NCBI GenBank assembly: GCA_013368445.1
Contig: JAACJO010000003.1
Location: forward strand, 1,488,001 to 1,552,000
DNA from: Leucocoprinus leucothites
Lineage: Eukaryota; Basidiomycota; Agaricomycetes; Agaricales; Agaricaceae
DNA length: 64,000 nucleotides
Direction of reading: 5' to 3'
Each line of letters opens with the position of its first letter. Position 1 is the stretch's first letter. This document shows positions 26,171 through 37,286 of the stretch, in pieces. The notes beneath the pieces were generated by a model. That model did no database searches. It was not told where the DNA came from and was given only the letters and a program-made list of their open reading frames with translations. A program made the translations under genes and the position numbers.

Positions 26171-28134
26171 TCATCTTCGGGGAATTGCGAGCAACAAAGC
26201 ACACACAATGCATGTAATCAAAAGGGCAAGCCCGGCGCTTCGAACAACAATTTCCCATTGACCTCGCACGATGATAGGGTTTAGCACCCGTGTGAGAGGA
26301 ACAGCAAACGCTGGAACCGCATTCACGAGGCGCGAGCGTTTCTTGGCTCGACTCGAAATATCGGACTCCGTCGTTGTATACGTGGAGATGCTGAGCGTAG
26401 ACTTGGACTTGGAAGCTGCATGAAGATGGGGTCGTCCAATTGACGACCTCGACGTTGATAAATATGGTGGTACACCTCCCAAGAATACCGGACCAGAATT
26501 GTCAGTGGTGGAAGTGTGCCCCCACTTCTTGAAACTGCATCGGGTCTGAATACGGTCGGTGATATCCAAGAGCCATTTCCACCTGCTCGGCTCTTCGTCA
26601 TCCCAGCCGAACCGGGGCTCATTTCTGCAATTGTTCGTCTCTAGAGCATGCTGATTATTCAGCCAAGGTGCCTCAGCGCTCTCGCTTCTGACTGACATAG
26701 CTGTCATCGACTTGGTAGGAGCAGGCGGTAGGCCGTCAAAGTCGAAGTCTGCGAGGGGTTGCCTGCGAGTCGCTTCGCACCCCAGCTTCTCCAAGTCTTC
26801 CATTGCCCGATATCGGTACCAGCGGGCGTTCATTGAAAGCATTTCTTCGCTGTCCCAATATCCTGAGATGTCGGTGGTCGAAGGTGAACAGAAAGGGGCT
26901 ATGAATGTTGCCGTCGAGGCAAACGAACCAGGAGAATGGGGCACAGCTGACTCTAATCTCTGTTCTTGGTCCCGTTGTAGCTCCTGCCGACGTAGCCATT
27001 CGGCTTCATTATCAGGATTGCAGTAATATTCAAGAAGGATGGGGCACGTTGAAGGTCCTTCGATGGGATTTGTTTCCATCAATCCAGGCGACATTTGAGT
27101 CGGCTGAACTTCACGGGAATAGATAGACGTTGTGGCGCCGGAAAAATCTGTGGCATATGCGAGAGACCCTGGATGTCTTTGTCTGTAACGCTGTGAGTGA
27201 CCGAAAGCCGGTGCGGGAGCAGATGGGAGGGGAGGCTGTGGTGGGAAACTGGAATTCTGTTTTGGGTTGTGGACTTTGGGTGCCGTCTGTCTCGCGAGTT
27301 CGAATCGACGAAGTTGCCGGAAATCCCCCAAGATGTACACGGTAAGGCAAACCCCATGAAGGGCGCAGACGAGGATAGTAAGACCGAGCCACATCCCGGG
27401 GAATGCAGTCAGCCTAAGCCACCGTGGTTCGTGGCCTACAAAATTGGATATGATGGGGGGAAAGAAACCGAATGCGATAACAAGTGTGCCGGCAACAACT
27501 CCGCAGAGGACGCGACGGTTACCGACGTTGTTCATCTGACCCTGTATAAATCGCCGGAGACTCTGCTCCAACATTCGTCGAGTCTCTCCTTCCACCTCAC
27601 AAAAAATCGAAGGGTCTGGGTGGCCATCTTGATCTGGACTTTGCAGGGGAGCGAGGGTGGAAGAGGGTAGGTTGAGCTCGTAATTGGCTCTTGGAGTGAA
27701 AAAAGTTTGTTTGGCGCGAGAATAGAATGCAGCGAGACGAGATGCAGCCGTGGATGCAAAAGCGGCATCGTTGGGAGAATTGCATTGCTTCTGCCACGCT
27801 GCATACCGGATACGATACTCTCGAAGCCACAGAATAAAATAGCTGAAAAGTGATCTGATCAGTGTTTGATGGTCCCGTATGATACCCGAGACGCGCACAG
27901 ATTCTCTGGACACATTTCCACATAGAGCAACCACTCCTCAAAATCCTTCAAACCGAGTGGCGGTAAATGTTTCCGGTCAAGGACATCGTCAAGGCGAACA
28001 TTGAAAAGGGGTGTGACACCGAAAGAGCGAACCTTGCCGACGGCGGGGGGAGGGTTGCAGAGCCGCGAAGGGAGAGAGAGAATTGACCTGAAGGATGGCT
28101 TGACAATGGCAGGCTGGGTTTGGACGGCAGCCAT
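26171..28134 (-). CDS. RGS-domain membrane protein (Rax1-like)
   Basis: Two exons, 27899-28134 and 26171-27842, with a 56-nt intron (donor GTGCGC) give 635 residues. The split RGS motif GLKDFEEWLLYVEMCPENL continues across the intron into YFILWLREYRIRY, the typical start of an RGS fold, which speeds GTP hydrolysis by G-alpha subunits. A predicted hydrophobic pair follows (near VLCGVVAGTLVIAFGFFPP and WLGLTILVCALHGVCLTVY), then about 300 Ser/Pro-rich residues. The C-terminus has a last transmembrane segment (SAGLALLITCIVCALLLAI). RGS plus three transmembrane segments is the layout of Rax1, which marks bud sites in yeast, but the long loop before the last helix differs. A regulatory role at the plasma membrane is inferred. 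The start could lie further upstream, since no strong promoter element was seen. Confidence 0.75.
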
Positions 28135-30318
28135 AGCCCCAGGAACAGCAGGGAGGTAGGACAGCTTCTTATGTACTCCTTCTCTTCAGCCTTTTCCAAA
28201 TTAGGCGCGCGATGTCCCGTTGATCGAACTTCTTTTTATGCCGCGGTCTTAACGCGCCGTTGCTCGAAATAAAATGGAAGGCTTGCTAATTCCTCAATCA
28301 GTTTAAGACATATCCTGCCCACCGATGGCTTCCTATATCGGCTGCATGCCACTCACCACAGGGTCAACTGTCCCTCCCTCCCGTTGCTCGCCCGTTCCAA
28401 CTGGTTTCAAGTAAAAGAGACAGCCAATCGCTGTCCAGCTCCTGCTTTGGGAACACGTGAGGAGGAAGGATGTTCAAACGTTCATGTGTACATACAAGAT
28501 CACGATGATCCAAGCTGGATGCCAATCATTCCGTTTGGGTAACCGCAACATACGAGTTCCGATAAAAACATACCGAGGTCAGGGTCGTCTACCAACAATT
28601 TTATCAGGGTCCTCTGAATGACGTTGCGAGCCCAACGTTTCCGTTTGACTGGCTTGAGTCACGAGGTGATACTCGCAGGAGACACAGGTCTAGAAATCTG
28701 TTAAAAAGCTGGAAGCGTGTGACAATCAGTGGACAACGAAAACACCTCGAGTGAGAAAACGTATGGGTAAACGCATCAACCCTATCTTGTTCCCAGGGTT
28801 CGTTCTTTCATCTCCATGAGAATTATCCGATTTTTTCGTCTCCCATTGCTCCAGGGTCTATTGACGACTAGTTCCGAATTGTATTGGCAGTATGGCAGTA
28901 AATGTTTCGGAGCCACCTGTGCGAGCGCCCCACGTCTGAGAATGTTTGAGTATAGGAACCAAGATAAAAGATGGAGAGGAGACTTGAGAAGGGTACCCTG
29001 GGAGTACGAAGCACAAGAAAGTCATGCGGTTCTCTGTCGTTAAATTTAATAGTAGGAATAGTAGGAAGAACATCAAGATGCGAGGGAGTCCAATCAACAG
29101 ACATGGGCGTCGAATGAACCAGGGCCGACTTTGGAAATCGCGTGAATGAGGATTAGTGAGAAATTCACCAAACTTCTCGTCATTATGGGCTGCTCGGGCT
29201 TTTAGCTCGGTTAGGAAGTGGACGATCGGGGGCCAGCAAGCATGAAATCCCCAGATACCCGTTAAAATCGACAACGGCAGTTCCGTACACAGGCACTACA
29301 AGACGCTGTTGAAATTCTTTCCCTCTTGGCATTTGGAATGCATTTAAAGCCCGCGAGAAAACTCTCAGATATCGCAGCAACAGCATGCGGCAATAGTACG
29401 TGAACCTGGGGCATAGAATTAAGTGGTGTAGCGACCGATGAGGAGCCAGCACAACCAAAGACTTCGTATCGCGTTGCGTGGGAGTGTATGATGCCATGTC
29501 CCTTCATCCGGGCGCTCAAGCAGTCGTTCGGTCTGTGTGTATGTGCCATCAAGAATCATGCATCATGGAGCGCGACCTATTTTGCAGAGGGAGCTCAAAC
29601 TGGCGAAAAGGAAACAAAAAAAAGGAAGGCAACTTGAACGGAAGTAAACTCGGTGAGCAACCCTCATTGAAGAGGTATTCGCCATTCTAATGGACAACAT
29701 GGAACGTAGGTTTGTCCCAAGAACCCGATACCTAGGCTATTCCACAATAGTGGCAAGAGCTGACTGAAGTACACCAACTGGTCAAGACCGAATAAGAACG
29801 TGAGGCAGGTGCTTTGATGGAAGAGAAAGGGTGCATGAACTTGAAGTTAACTGTGAATTGACGCTGATATAAGCAAGACATAAGGCTTGGGAATGCAGGG
29901 GCCGGGAGGGGCACCGCTATGGCTTGTGGGTGTCGATGAAAGCTAAAGTAGTGTGTCCGAGCGGCGGAAGACTTGAAGCTCTGAAGTACCAGAGTATCGC
30001 GGGCGAGTTCAGATTGACTCAGTGTTAAGCCTGTTCCTGAATCAACGAGTGCTGCGTCGTAGCCACCTATTTTGGTAAGTATGTAACGGAGCCGATCGTT
30101 TCACTACTTTCCAGGTCAGAACTCGAAGCCAAAAACATCCATTTCGGGCGTGGAACTGTTGGTGTTGTCATTTCCGATAGGGGCTTCTGGAACTGGCTAG
30201 TGGATATAAATATGCTTGTAGTGTCATATATGCTCACGTTGTCTTTGCTTTTGACCACCCACACTGCTCCGTTGTGTCTCTACTAAACAACAAGAATTTG
30301 TAATTGCTGACCATTAAC
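28135..30318. other. Intergenic stretch between RGS protein and peroxiredoxin
   Basis: About 2.2 kb. Minus-strand frames at 28858-29274 (with a hydrophobic FFLLFLLLNL segment) and 29183-29552 overlap in different frames and could be pieces of a small multi-exon gene. No splice path I tried gave a recognisable product, so none is called. The right end holds the peroxiredoxin promoter. Confidence 0.4.
30205..30212 (+). promoter_or_regulatory. TATA-like element of peroxiredoxin gene
   Basis: TATAAATA lies about 110 bp before the peroxiredoxin ATG at 30319, with a CT-containing leader in between. Confidence 0.4.
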
Positions 30319-31057
30319 ATGTCGGGTTTTAAGTCGTTAATTGGGAAACCGGCGCCGCCGTTCAAGCTCAAGAACTATGATGGACAGGACTATGATGTCA
30401 GTCCTGGCAAGACTGGTCTTCCGCTTGTGATATTCTTCTATCCAGAGTCTGGTTAGCATTTAGGGTTCTGTAGTAGCCGAGGTCTATGAATCACTCACTC
30501 TTGACCGTGATATAGGATCTTATGGATGCACCAGAGAAGCATGCCAGTTCAGAGATCTCGTCGCTGGTGAGTAGCAACCATTTCCTCTGCGCCACGCACG
30601 TCGAGTTACTCAACTCGGGTCACAGAGAAAGCGACTTTCTCTCCGGACAAGGTACAAGTTATTGGTATAAGTCCCGATCCAGTGGAGAAGCAGAAGGCGT
30701 TTGTAGAGAAAGAGAAGTTGACGGTGAGCTTGTTTCCTATTGGTTTAGTACCAGAACGATGACCACAAAGTATAGTATCCGGTCTTGAGTGATGAGTCGA
30801 AAGATGTTTTCAATTCTTACGGAATTGGGAGGGGAATGTGGGGTCTAGTCCAAGTGGCTCGAGTGACCTTTGTGATTGATCGAGAAGGGGTTGTGAGGTG
30901 CGTTTAGTTGAATATGTCATTGATAAGTACAACTCACCTGAAGTGCTCCATCAGAGATGCAGTTGAAGGTACCATGAACTATGGCGCCCACACCAAATTC
31001 GTCGAGAAATGGCTGGAGAAGGAGGCCGGAGAGCGGACTACCGTGGATACTGATTAG
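30319..31057 (+). CDS. Peroxiredoxin, PrxQ/BCP type
   Basis: Thiol peroxidase that reduces hydrogen peroxide and organic hydroperoxides using thioredoxin. Five exons (30319-30451, 30516-30566, 30626-30723, 30776-30897, 30955-31057) total 507 nt, giving 168 residues. Seen motifs: FFYPESGSYGC, the C49-x4-C54 pair (GCTREACQF) that marks the PrxQ class with both peroxidatic and resolving cysteines in one helix, VIGISPDP, YPVLSDE and VTFVIDREGVVR. No targeting peptide or nuclear signal is evident, so a cytosolic location is likely. Exon 2 (51 nt) carries both cysteines. All introns are GT-AG. The N-terminus MSGFKSLIGKPAPPFKL is the standard start. Confidence 0.94.
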
Positions 31058-31616
31058 CCGTTGTAGTGTAGGGGAGCGCTGGGTAGCGAGTGTTCACTAT
31101 ATGAATCCCTTGACCGTTTGCATAAACAAGTTTTATAAGAAGAATGTTGATTAGTTATTGGACTATACGCTCTCAAGCGCTTTCAAGAACCTAGAGATCC
31201 CTAACCGACAAGGTACCCGTTGATAGACGCCATTTATCACGTGTCTAGAAATTTCCCAAAATCACGCTCGTTCAAGTCCTCGGACACGGGTCATCGAGCC
31301 GCCAATAGCCGGGCATGGCTGATACTGCTTGACTGCTGACAAGGGGCAAAAACGCATGTCCTTTGCTTTATACCATCCTCAATTTCACTGGTTAAATACC
31401 TGGTCAACTCTTGTTCGACCCCATTTTGCCTCTTCGTGCACGAACGCTCGCTTACTCGGATCTCTCGCCTCTCGTACACCTTCGCCTCGACGAACTTCGC
31501 TTTGCAAAGGATCCGCATCATCGCTTGGAGAGCTTTCTGTTCAACGGTATCCTCTCGTTCCATACAGAGACGCTTTTAAGAGAATACGCCAAATTTCTTC
31601 TTCAAGCGCTCAACAA
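31058..31616. other. Promoter region of nitronate monooxygenase gene
   Basis: About 560 bp. It includes an E-box-like CACGTG near 31239 and a CCAAT near 31301. The frame of the downstream gene is open from 31329 to its first exon and includes an in-frame ATG at 31356, so part of this stretch may encode an N-terminal extension. Confidence 0.5.
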
Positions 31617-33158
31617 ATGGCTATAGAGACCCCAGTAACAAAGCTCCTTGGTATCCGGGTGTGAGTAGTGTCTACTGTCCCGATATTCTGCTCGTTGCTC
31701 AAAACCTCGTAAGTCCTGTTGTACAAGGTGGCATGCAATGGTAAAGTCTATCCGGCCTGGGGTATATTCCTGCTCACGGTTTTCAGGGTTGGTCTCCCAT
31801 CCCTCGCTGGTGCTGTTTCCGAGGCAGGAGGACTAGGTACCTTTGGTCCACAGCTCCCAAGGAAACATTTTACTGACAGAACAACAGGCGTCCTAACTGC
31901 CCTCAGTCAAACCTCGCCAGACGCTCTTCGTCAAGCGATCCGCGAAACCCGTAAACTTACATCGAAGCCTTTCGGTGTCAATATTACACTCTTGCCTAGT
32001 ATTAATCCTCCTGATTATGAGGGCTTCGCAAGAGCTGCAGTGGAAGAAGGTGTGAAGATTTTTGAGACGGCGGGCAATAACCGTAAGTAATGGGGTGTAT
32101 ATTAGGGCAAAACGATTGACAAAACGTACCTTATAGCCGGACCCCTCATTAAATATTTTAAACAAAATGGTTGTGTTGTCATCCACAAGTGCACTACCAT
32201 TCGGCATGCAAAAGTCCGTACCGATCAATGCTATGATTTGCATAAGCTGACACGTCGTAATTAGAGTGCCGAAAGGCTCGGCGTTGATATTCTCAGCATT
32301 GACGGCTTCGAGTGTGAGTGATTTCCCCCAAAGGAAGCTTAAGTAGCCATGTTCTGAACCTTGCACAGGCGCAGGTCATCCAGGAGAGGATGATATTGGT
32401 GGACTTGTTCTTGTGCGTAAATGTACAGAAACTTGGCCAAGTTCCCTTTGATATACCAATTGTTATAGCTTGCTCGAGCTGCCAAGGAGCTGAAGGTTCC
32501 TTACATCGCATCAGGGGGTGTCGCAGATGCTCGTGGTTTTGCTGCAGCTCTTACGCTGGGTGCTAGTGTAAGTGCCTAAATCGTCTTCGTGTTGAGGTCT
32601 GCTGCTGACAGTGTCCACAGGGCGTCAATATGGGTATGCCGAGTTCACTTCTGGTGAGACACAATCTTAAATGACTTTTACCCCCCTGCAGGTACTCGCT
32701 TCATGTGTACAGTCGAAAGGTCCGTAGAGTTTCACGTCTCGAAGAACCTGACACTTAGATCCTCCTCTAGCCCTATACACCAGAATATCAAGGACAAGAT
32801 TGTCGCATCGACTGAACGTGATACCATTCACATCTTCAGGACTCTCCGCAACACCGCACGAGTTTTCAAGAACAAAGTAGCCCTCGAGGTTGTTGAAATT
32901 GAGCGGCGGCCTGGTGGTGCACAATTTGAAGACATTAAACATTTAGTGTCAGGTGCACGCGGGCGCCAAGTCTATGAGAATGGCGACCCCGATTACGGGA
33001 TCTGGTCGGCGGGTATCACGCTCGGTTTGATCAATGATATCCCTACATGCAAAGAACTAGTAGACAGGCTAGAGAGGGAGGTCGGAGAGATCGTGTCTGG
33101 GCTAACGCGCGTGGTTCGTGTTCAACAGCAGTGCCCCGTGTCAAAGGCGAAGCTGTAG
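31617..33158 (+). CDS. Nitronate monooxygenase (2-nitropropane dioxygenase family)
   Basis: FMN-dependent TIM-barrel enzyme that oxidises alkyl nitronates such as propionate 3-nitronate. Eleven exons (31617-31660, 31714-31740, 31787-31836, 31888-32082, 32137-32213, 32265-32313, 32369-32412, 32469-32567, 32621-32633, 32692-32719, 32771-33158) total 1014 nt, giving 337 residues. Motifs: VVQGGMQWVGLPSLAGAVSE, ALSQTSPDALRQAI, FGVNITLLP, IHKCTTIRHAKSAERLGVD, DGFECAGHPGEDDIGG, IASGGVADARGFAAAL and GVNMGTRFM. The catalytic His fits GFECAGH. Exon 9 is only 13 nt (GVNM plus one base). The codons upstream of 31617 stay open and encode an Arg/Ser-rich segment from ATG 31356 that could be a mitochondrial presequence. 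The CDS start chosen here is the conserved one (MAIETPVTKLLGIR). Confidence 0.93.
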
Positions 33159-33795
33159 AACAAACCCAAGTAGCACTGGATGTTGTATTTATTGACGTCA
33201 TGGTTGTGATTTCGGATTAGCCTTATGCCTGCCTCATGAGATGGTCAAGTGTCAACGTTTCAACAACTATGACTGGTCGGACTTCAAAAAACGCCTCGAT
33301 TCTAGGATTAAAAGAAGTAACTTGGTATCTTCAACAGGAGTAACCCGATTTTGCAAATGTATCCTTACACACTTGTGATAATTCCATTTTGAGAGCACAT
33401 TCTGGGGAATGCGCGGGAATTAAACCTAGAACTTGTCGAATCGGGCCTGTTCTTTCCCCGTCTTCTGATTGACTGTTCACCCCACTCCTCCTGGGAAGAT
33501 AGACCTTGAGAACATTGAAGACGAGGTTGATATGGACGCGACTGGTCCCGTGATCGCGTTGCCGCAACGTGGGGAGACCCCGGATGTATTCTACCGGAAT
33601 CCTTCCATAGTTAGATTACTTCGGCTCAAGAGTATCCTATTTAGGGAAGTATTCGGTGATCTTGATGCAGTGCCACGGGTCCTGCCGACATCGTGGTTGG
33701 TTCAAGTGGTTTTGTTCGTGAACCTTGGCGCCGACGTTCACATTTCGTTCTGCCTTTTACATTTTGGTCTTGTCGTCTGCTTCTGATACCCCGGG
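33159..33795. other. Intergenic upstream of MPS1
   Basis: About 640 bp between the nitronate monooxygenase stop and the MPS1 start. A plus-strand frame at 33469-33786 (105 codons) is open but has no known motif and ends next to the MPS1 start, so it is probably leader sequence; an upstream ORF or small gene cannot be ruled out. Confidence 0.45.
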
Positions 33796-36700
33796 ATGGC
33801 TTCAGTCAGCCCCTCGACATCGCCTCCTAGAACTCCCAACGATCCGCGTACTGTTGTAGCCATAAATACTGCACGGAAATCCGCTACTCCGCCATCCGAC
33901 GACTCTTACATCGAAGACCTCTCATTCGACTATGTTCCAGACGAGAACGGAAACATACAGAGGATATCGAAAGGTTCTTCGAAATCCTCGCCGCAAGTAT
34001 ACACGCCTCCAACACCACCCGATGATACTGAACCCAAGAATCTCAAGAAACCTCCATCGCCGATATCACTGAACTCACCAATTACCCGCTCATCCCTCTC
34101 GCGCTCGGAAAGCGCCTATCCTGTCCTCGAAAGTGTCTCAGGCCTCACTGGGGAAAATCCAGAGCGTCCCGCTCGCTCATTGAGTCGTGTAACCTCTGGC
34201 CCCGTATTATCTGGTGTACCCTCGTATGCAGCACCTACTGCATCATCAACAGCGAAACCTCGCACGGCTCCTCGAAGAGTCACCCTCGACGAAGCATCAG
34301 AGAGAGGTGACTTCCTGGCGCCCTCATCACGATCAAGACAAGGCATCGAGTCCTACCTACATACCCTCCAAGACGACAAGGAGAACATCAGTGAAACCGA
34401 CGAGAACCCATATGCAAATGGAGCGGCTGGGAGACGGCGGCACTCGCCCCCTTTGACCTCTCGGTCAGGGATGCGGTCAACTTTACGGACAACATATACC
34501 TCCAGCAGTGGCGTACGGGCAACGGATGTCCCGCAACGTGCTTCACACGCGCGCCAGGTCGTCTCGGCCTCTAACCGCGTGGGCCGAATGGTCAAGTCGG
34601 TTTCAACGTCTTCCACGGCCTCTAAACAGTCGTCATTAGATCGATACCATGATACCGATAATAGCGAGAATGAATACGCCTCTCCAACCGCGTTTGCGTC
34701 TGCGAACTACGGCGATAGAAATTCACCTGTTGGTCAGTCTCCTGGAGGAATGGAGAGCGATTTTGGTGGGGATGCAGAGAATGATCCCACCGACGCCCCA
34801 GTCCCTGCTTCTGCTTCTAGTATGTATGGAAGACAGCAAAACCCCATCCTAGGGAGCGCAGCAAGTAGTTCATTACATCAGTCCTCAGCCACTCGACCTA
34901 GAAGATCCGCGAGTATGAGTGAAGGCTTAAGTACGTCTTGACAGCTTCTATACATCTTGATAGCTGACAATGTCTTCTCAGTTCATGACGACTATCAGCT
35001 GCAAGTGCAACAAGCATACGCGAATAGCCATTCACGTCCTGGCACTAGTCTGGGTAGGTCCCATCTACAAATGTTGAGCTGAGAGTAACGTACTTATTAC
35101 TTTCCCCAGGCATGAATACAATTGCTGAGAACCTAGACAGCGTAAGGAGAGTTGCGATGAAAGACCGTGGGCAGCACGAAGCAGAGATACTAAGCGATTG
35201 TGAAAGTGAGTTTTTGTCCTCGTGCTTGGGACTCCCAGCTCAATAGCCTTAGAATATATTCGCGAGCAAGAAATTGAGCAGCGAGAACGAGGACCTCGAC
35301 CCCGTCAATCACCTTCTCCGACACATCTGAATGTCCATCAAGCGCGTTTGGCCAATGGTCATCGCCGACAAGAATCAGATACTCTGAAAAGCGTATTACC
35401 GTCAACGGCGGGTTCTCCGACAGTTGGAAATCATTTGACACGAGTTCCCTCGAAATCCGGCCAAGGACGCGTCTCGCCACATACTACACGGAGCCCACAA
35501 GGGCGGGTTTCGCCACCTTCACGCTTACAAGTTCGTGTTTCGCCCAAAGGTCGTATCTCACCATCAGGGGCCAAAGACCGCCTTTCCCCACCCAATAGTC
35601 GACCATCAAAAGAACCTGCTAAACATCGTCGTAGTCCGACAGCGCCAGACCCAGCAACGACCAGCAACATGGTCAGTGGGGGAACTTCCCAAGTGGGTTC
35701 CGGAAAGACTTGGACTGCTAGTGAACGGGAAGACGATTATCTCAGTGAGCGCGAGAGGGAACGTGATCGTGATCGTGACCGACGATCACAGGTACAACCA
35801 TCGTCAGCACGTTCAATATCTCCTGCACCCCCTCCATATACTACGCAGCCTGTTTCGGCTCCTGCATCAGCTCCCGCGCCTGTGACGGCAAATCACCCTG
35901 CTCTTAACCAGTCTGTGGCCAACAATGCCCCTCCACCTCCTATGCAATCACCCCGACACATTGTCGTTAACAAGAAACCCTACGCTCGACTCGACATGAT
36001 TGGAAAAGGAGGATCATCACGCGTTTTCCGAGTGATGAGCCATAACAACGAGTTATACGCTATCAAGCGTGTTTCACTCGACAGGACCGATAACGAGATG
36101 ATGTCTGGATATATGAATGAGATTGCCCTGCTCAAACGGTTAGAGGGAAACCATCGAATCATCCGACTCATCGACAGCGAGGTCCGCGCAGGGCCTGGAG
36201 GGACCAAGGGCCATTTATTGCTGGTCATGGAATGTGGAGAAATTGATTTAGCCAGGTTATTGCAGGATCAGATGAAAAACCCTTTGAATATGGTCTGGGT
36301 GGCATACTACTGGCAACAGGCAGGTCCTTGGACATTTGTTTTGACTTTTCCATTGACGCGGGAAAATAGATGCTGCAAGCCGTGCATGTGATACACGAAG
36401 AGAAGATTGTTCATTCTGACCTCAAGCCAGCAAATTTCGTTCTTGTTCGTGGGCAGTTGAAGCTTATTGACTTCGGTATCGCGAATGCTATCGCCAATGA
36501 TACTACCAACATTCAGAGGGATCACCAGGTAACCAGTTCACACCCGTTTTACTTTGTCGTGGCTCACTAAGCGGGACAGGTCGGAACGATAAACTACATG
36601 AGTCCTGAGGCCATTGAACTTCCCGACGGCATGCGTCGCCTAAAGGTTGGAAGACCATCCGATGTTTGGTCCTTAGGTGTCATCCTTTATCAGATGATCT

Positions 36701-37286
36701 ACGGTCAACCTCCTTTCCAGCACCTCCCTTTCCTACAAAAAATGAGGGCTATTCCTGATCATAATCATATCATCGAATTCCCGGAGTACTCTGTCCCTGC
36801 TCTGCCGGCGTCCAAGAGCACAAATGGCGATCAGATTTCCCCGCCCACGAAACTCGACCACCTTAAATGCCGTGTGCGGACCGATGTCATTGACAGTATC
36901 AAGAAATGCCTGACACGCAATTCGAAGGAACGAGCGACCATTCCTGAGTTGCTTGAACACCGTTGGCTGTCGATGAAAGAATGCGAGTCTCTTATCTCTT
37001 CAACATCGTATTGAACTCTCGCTGACATGGTGATCTTTTAGCCGAACTGAACGCTCCTGCGAAACCTCAGCTTACTGATGATGAGACCATCATCAACTCA
37101 CACTACATGCGACAGTTACTACAATACGGCATTAAACTTGGGGCTGAGCAAGGGACAAATATGGATTCTGAAGCTCTCCTGAGGGAGGCAGAGGTGCGTG
37201 TGTTCTGTGCCTGTAACAGCCCTACGGCACCATTCTGACACGTTTCTTAGCGGTTGGTCAAGGAACTCAAATCGCTCCAGCCATAA
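33796..37286 (+). CDS. MPS1: MPS1/TTK-family dual-specificity spindle-checkpoint kinase
   Basis: Kinase that recruits checkpoint proteins to unattached kinetochores. Eight exons (33796-34930, 34982-35053, 35110-35205, 35247-36319, 36370-36528, 36580-36982, 37042-37193, 37251-37286) total 3126 nt, giving 1041 residues. The N-terminal 670 residues are Ser/Pro/Arg-rich and disordered. The kinase domain (about 676-985) has [37 protein letters not shown] and [11 protein letters not shown], then [20 protein letters not shown] is characteristic of MPS1 rather than other kinases. The tail includes [18 protein letters not shown]. Two introns need GC donors: 36320-36369 (GCAGGT) and 36983-37041 (GCGAGT). 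No GT donor there keeps frame into the conserved MLQAVH and [13 protein letters not shown] segments. Confidence 0.95.

Noticed and set aside
28858..29274. 138-codon minus-strand frame with a hydrophobic segment
   Set aside because: Overlaps other frames and no splice path gave a family match.
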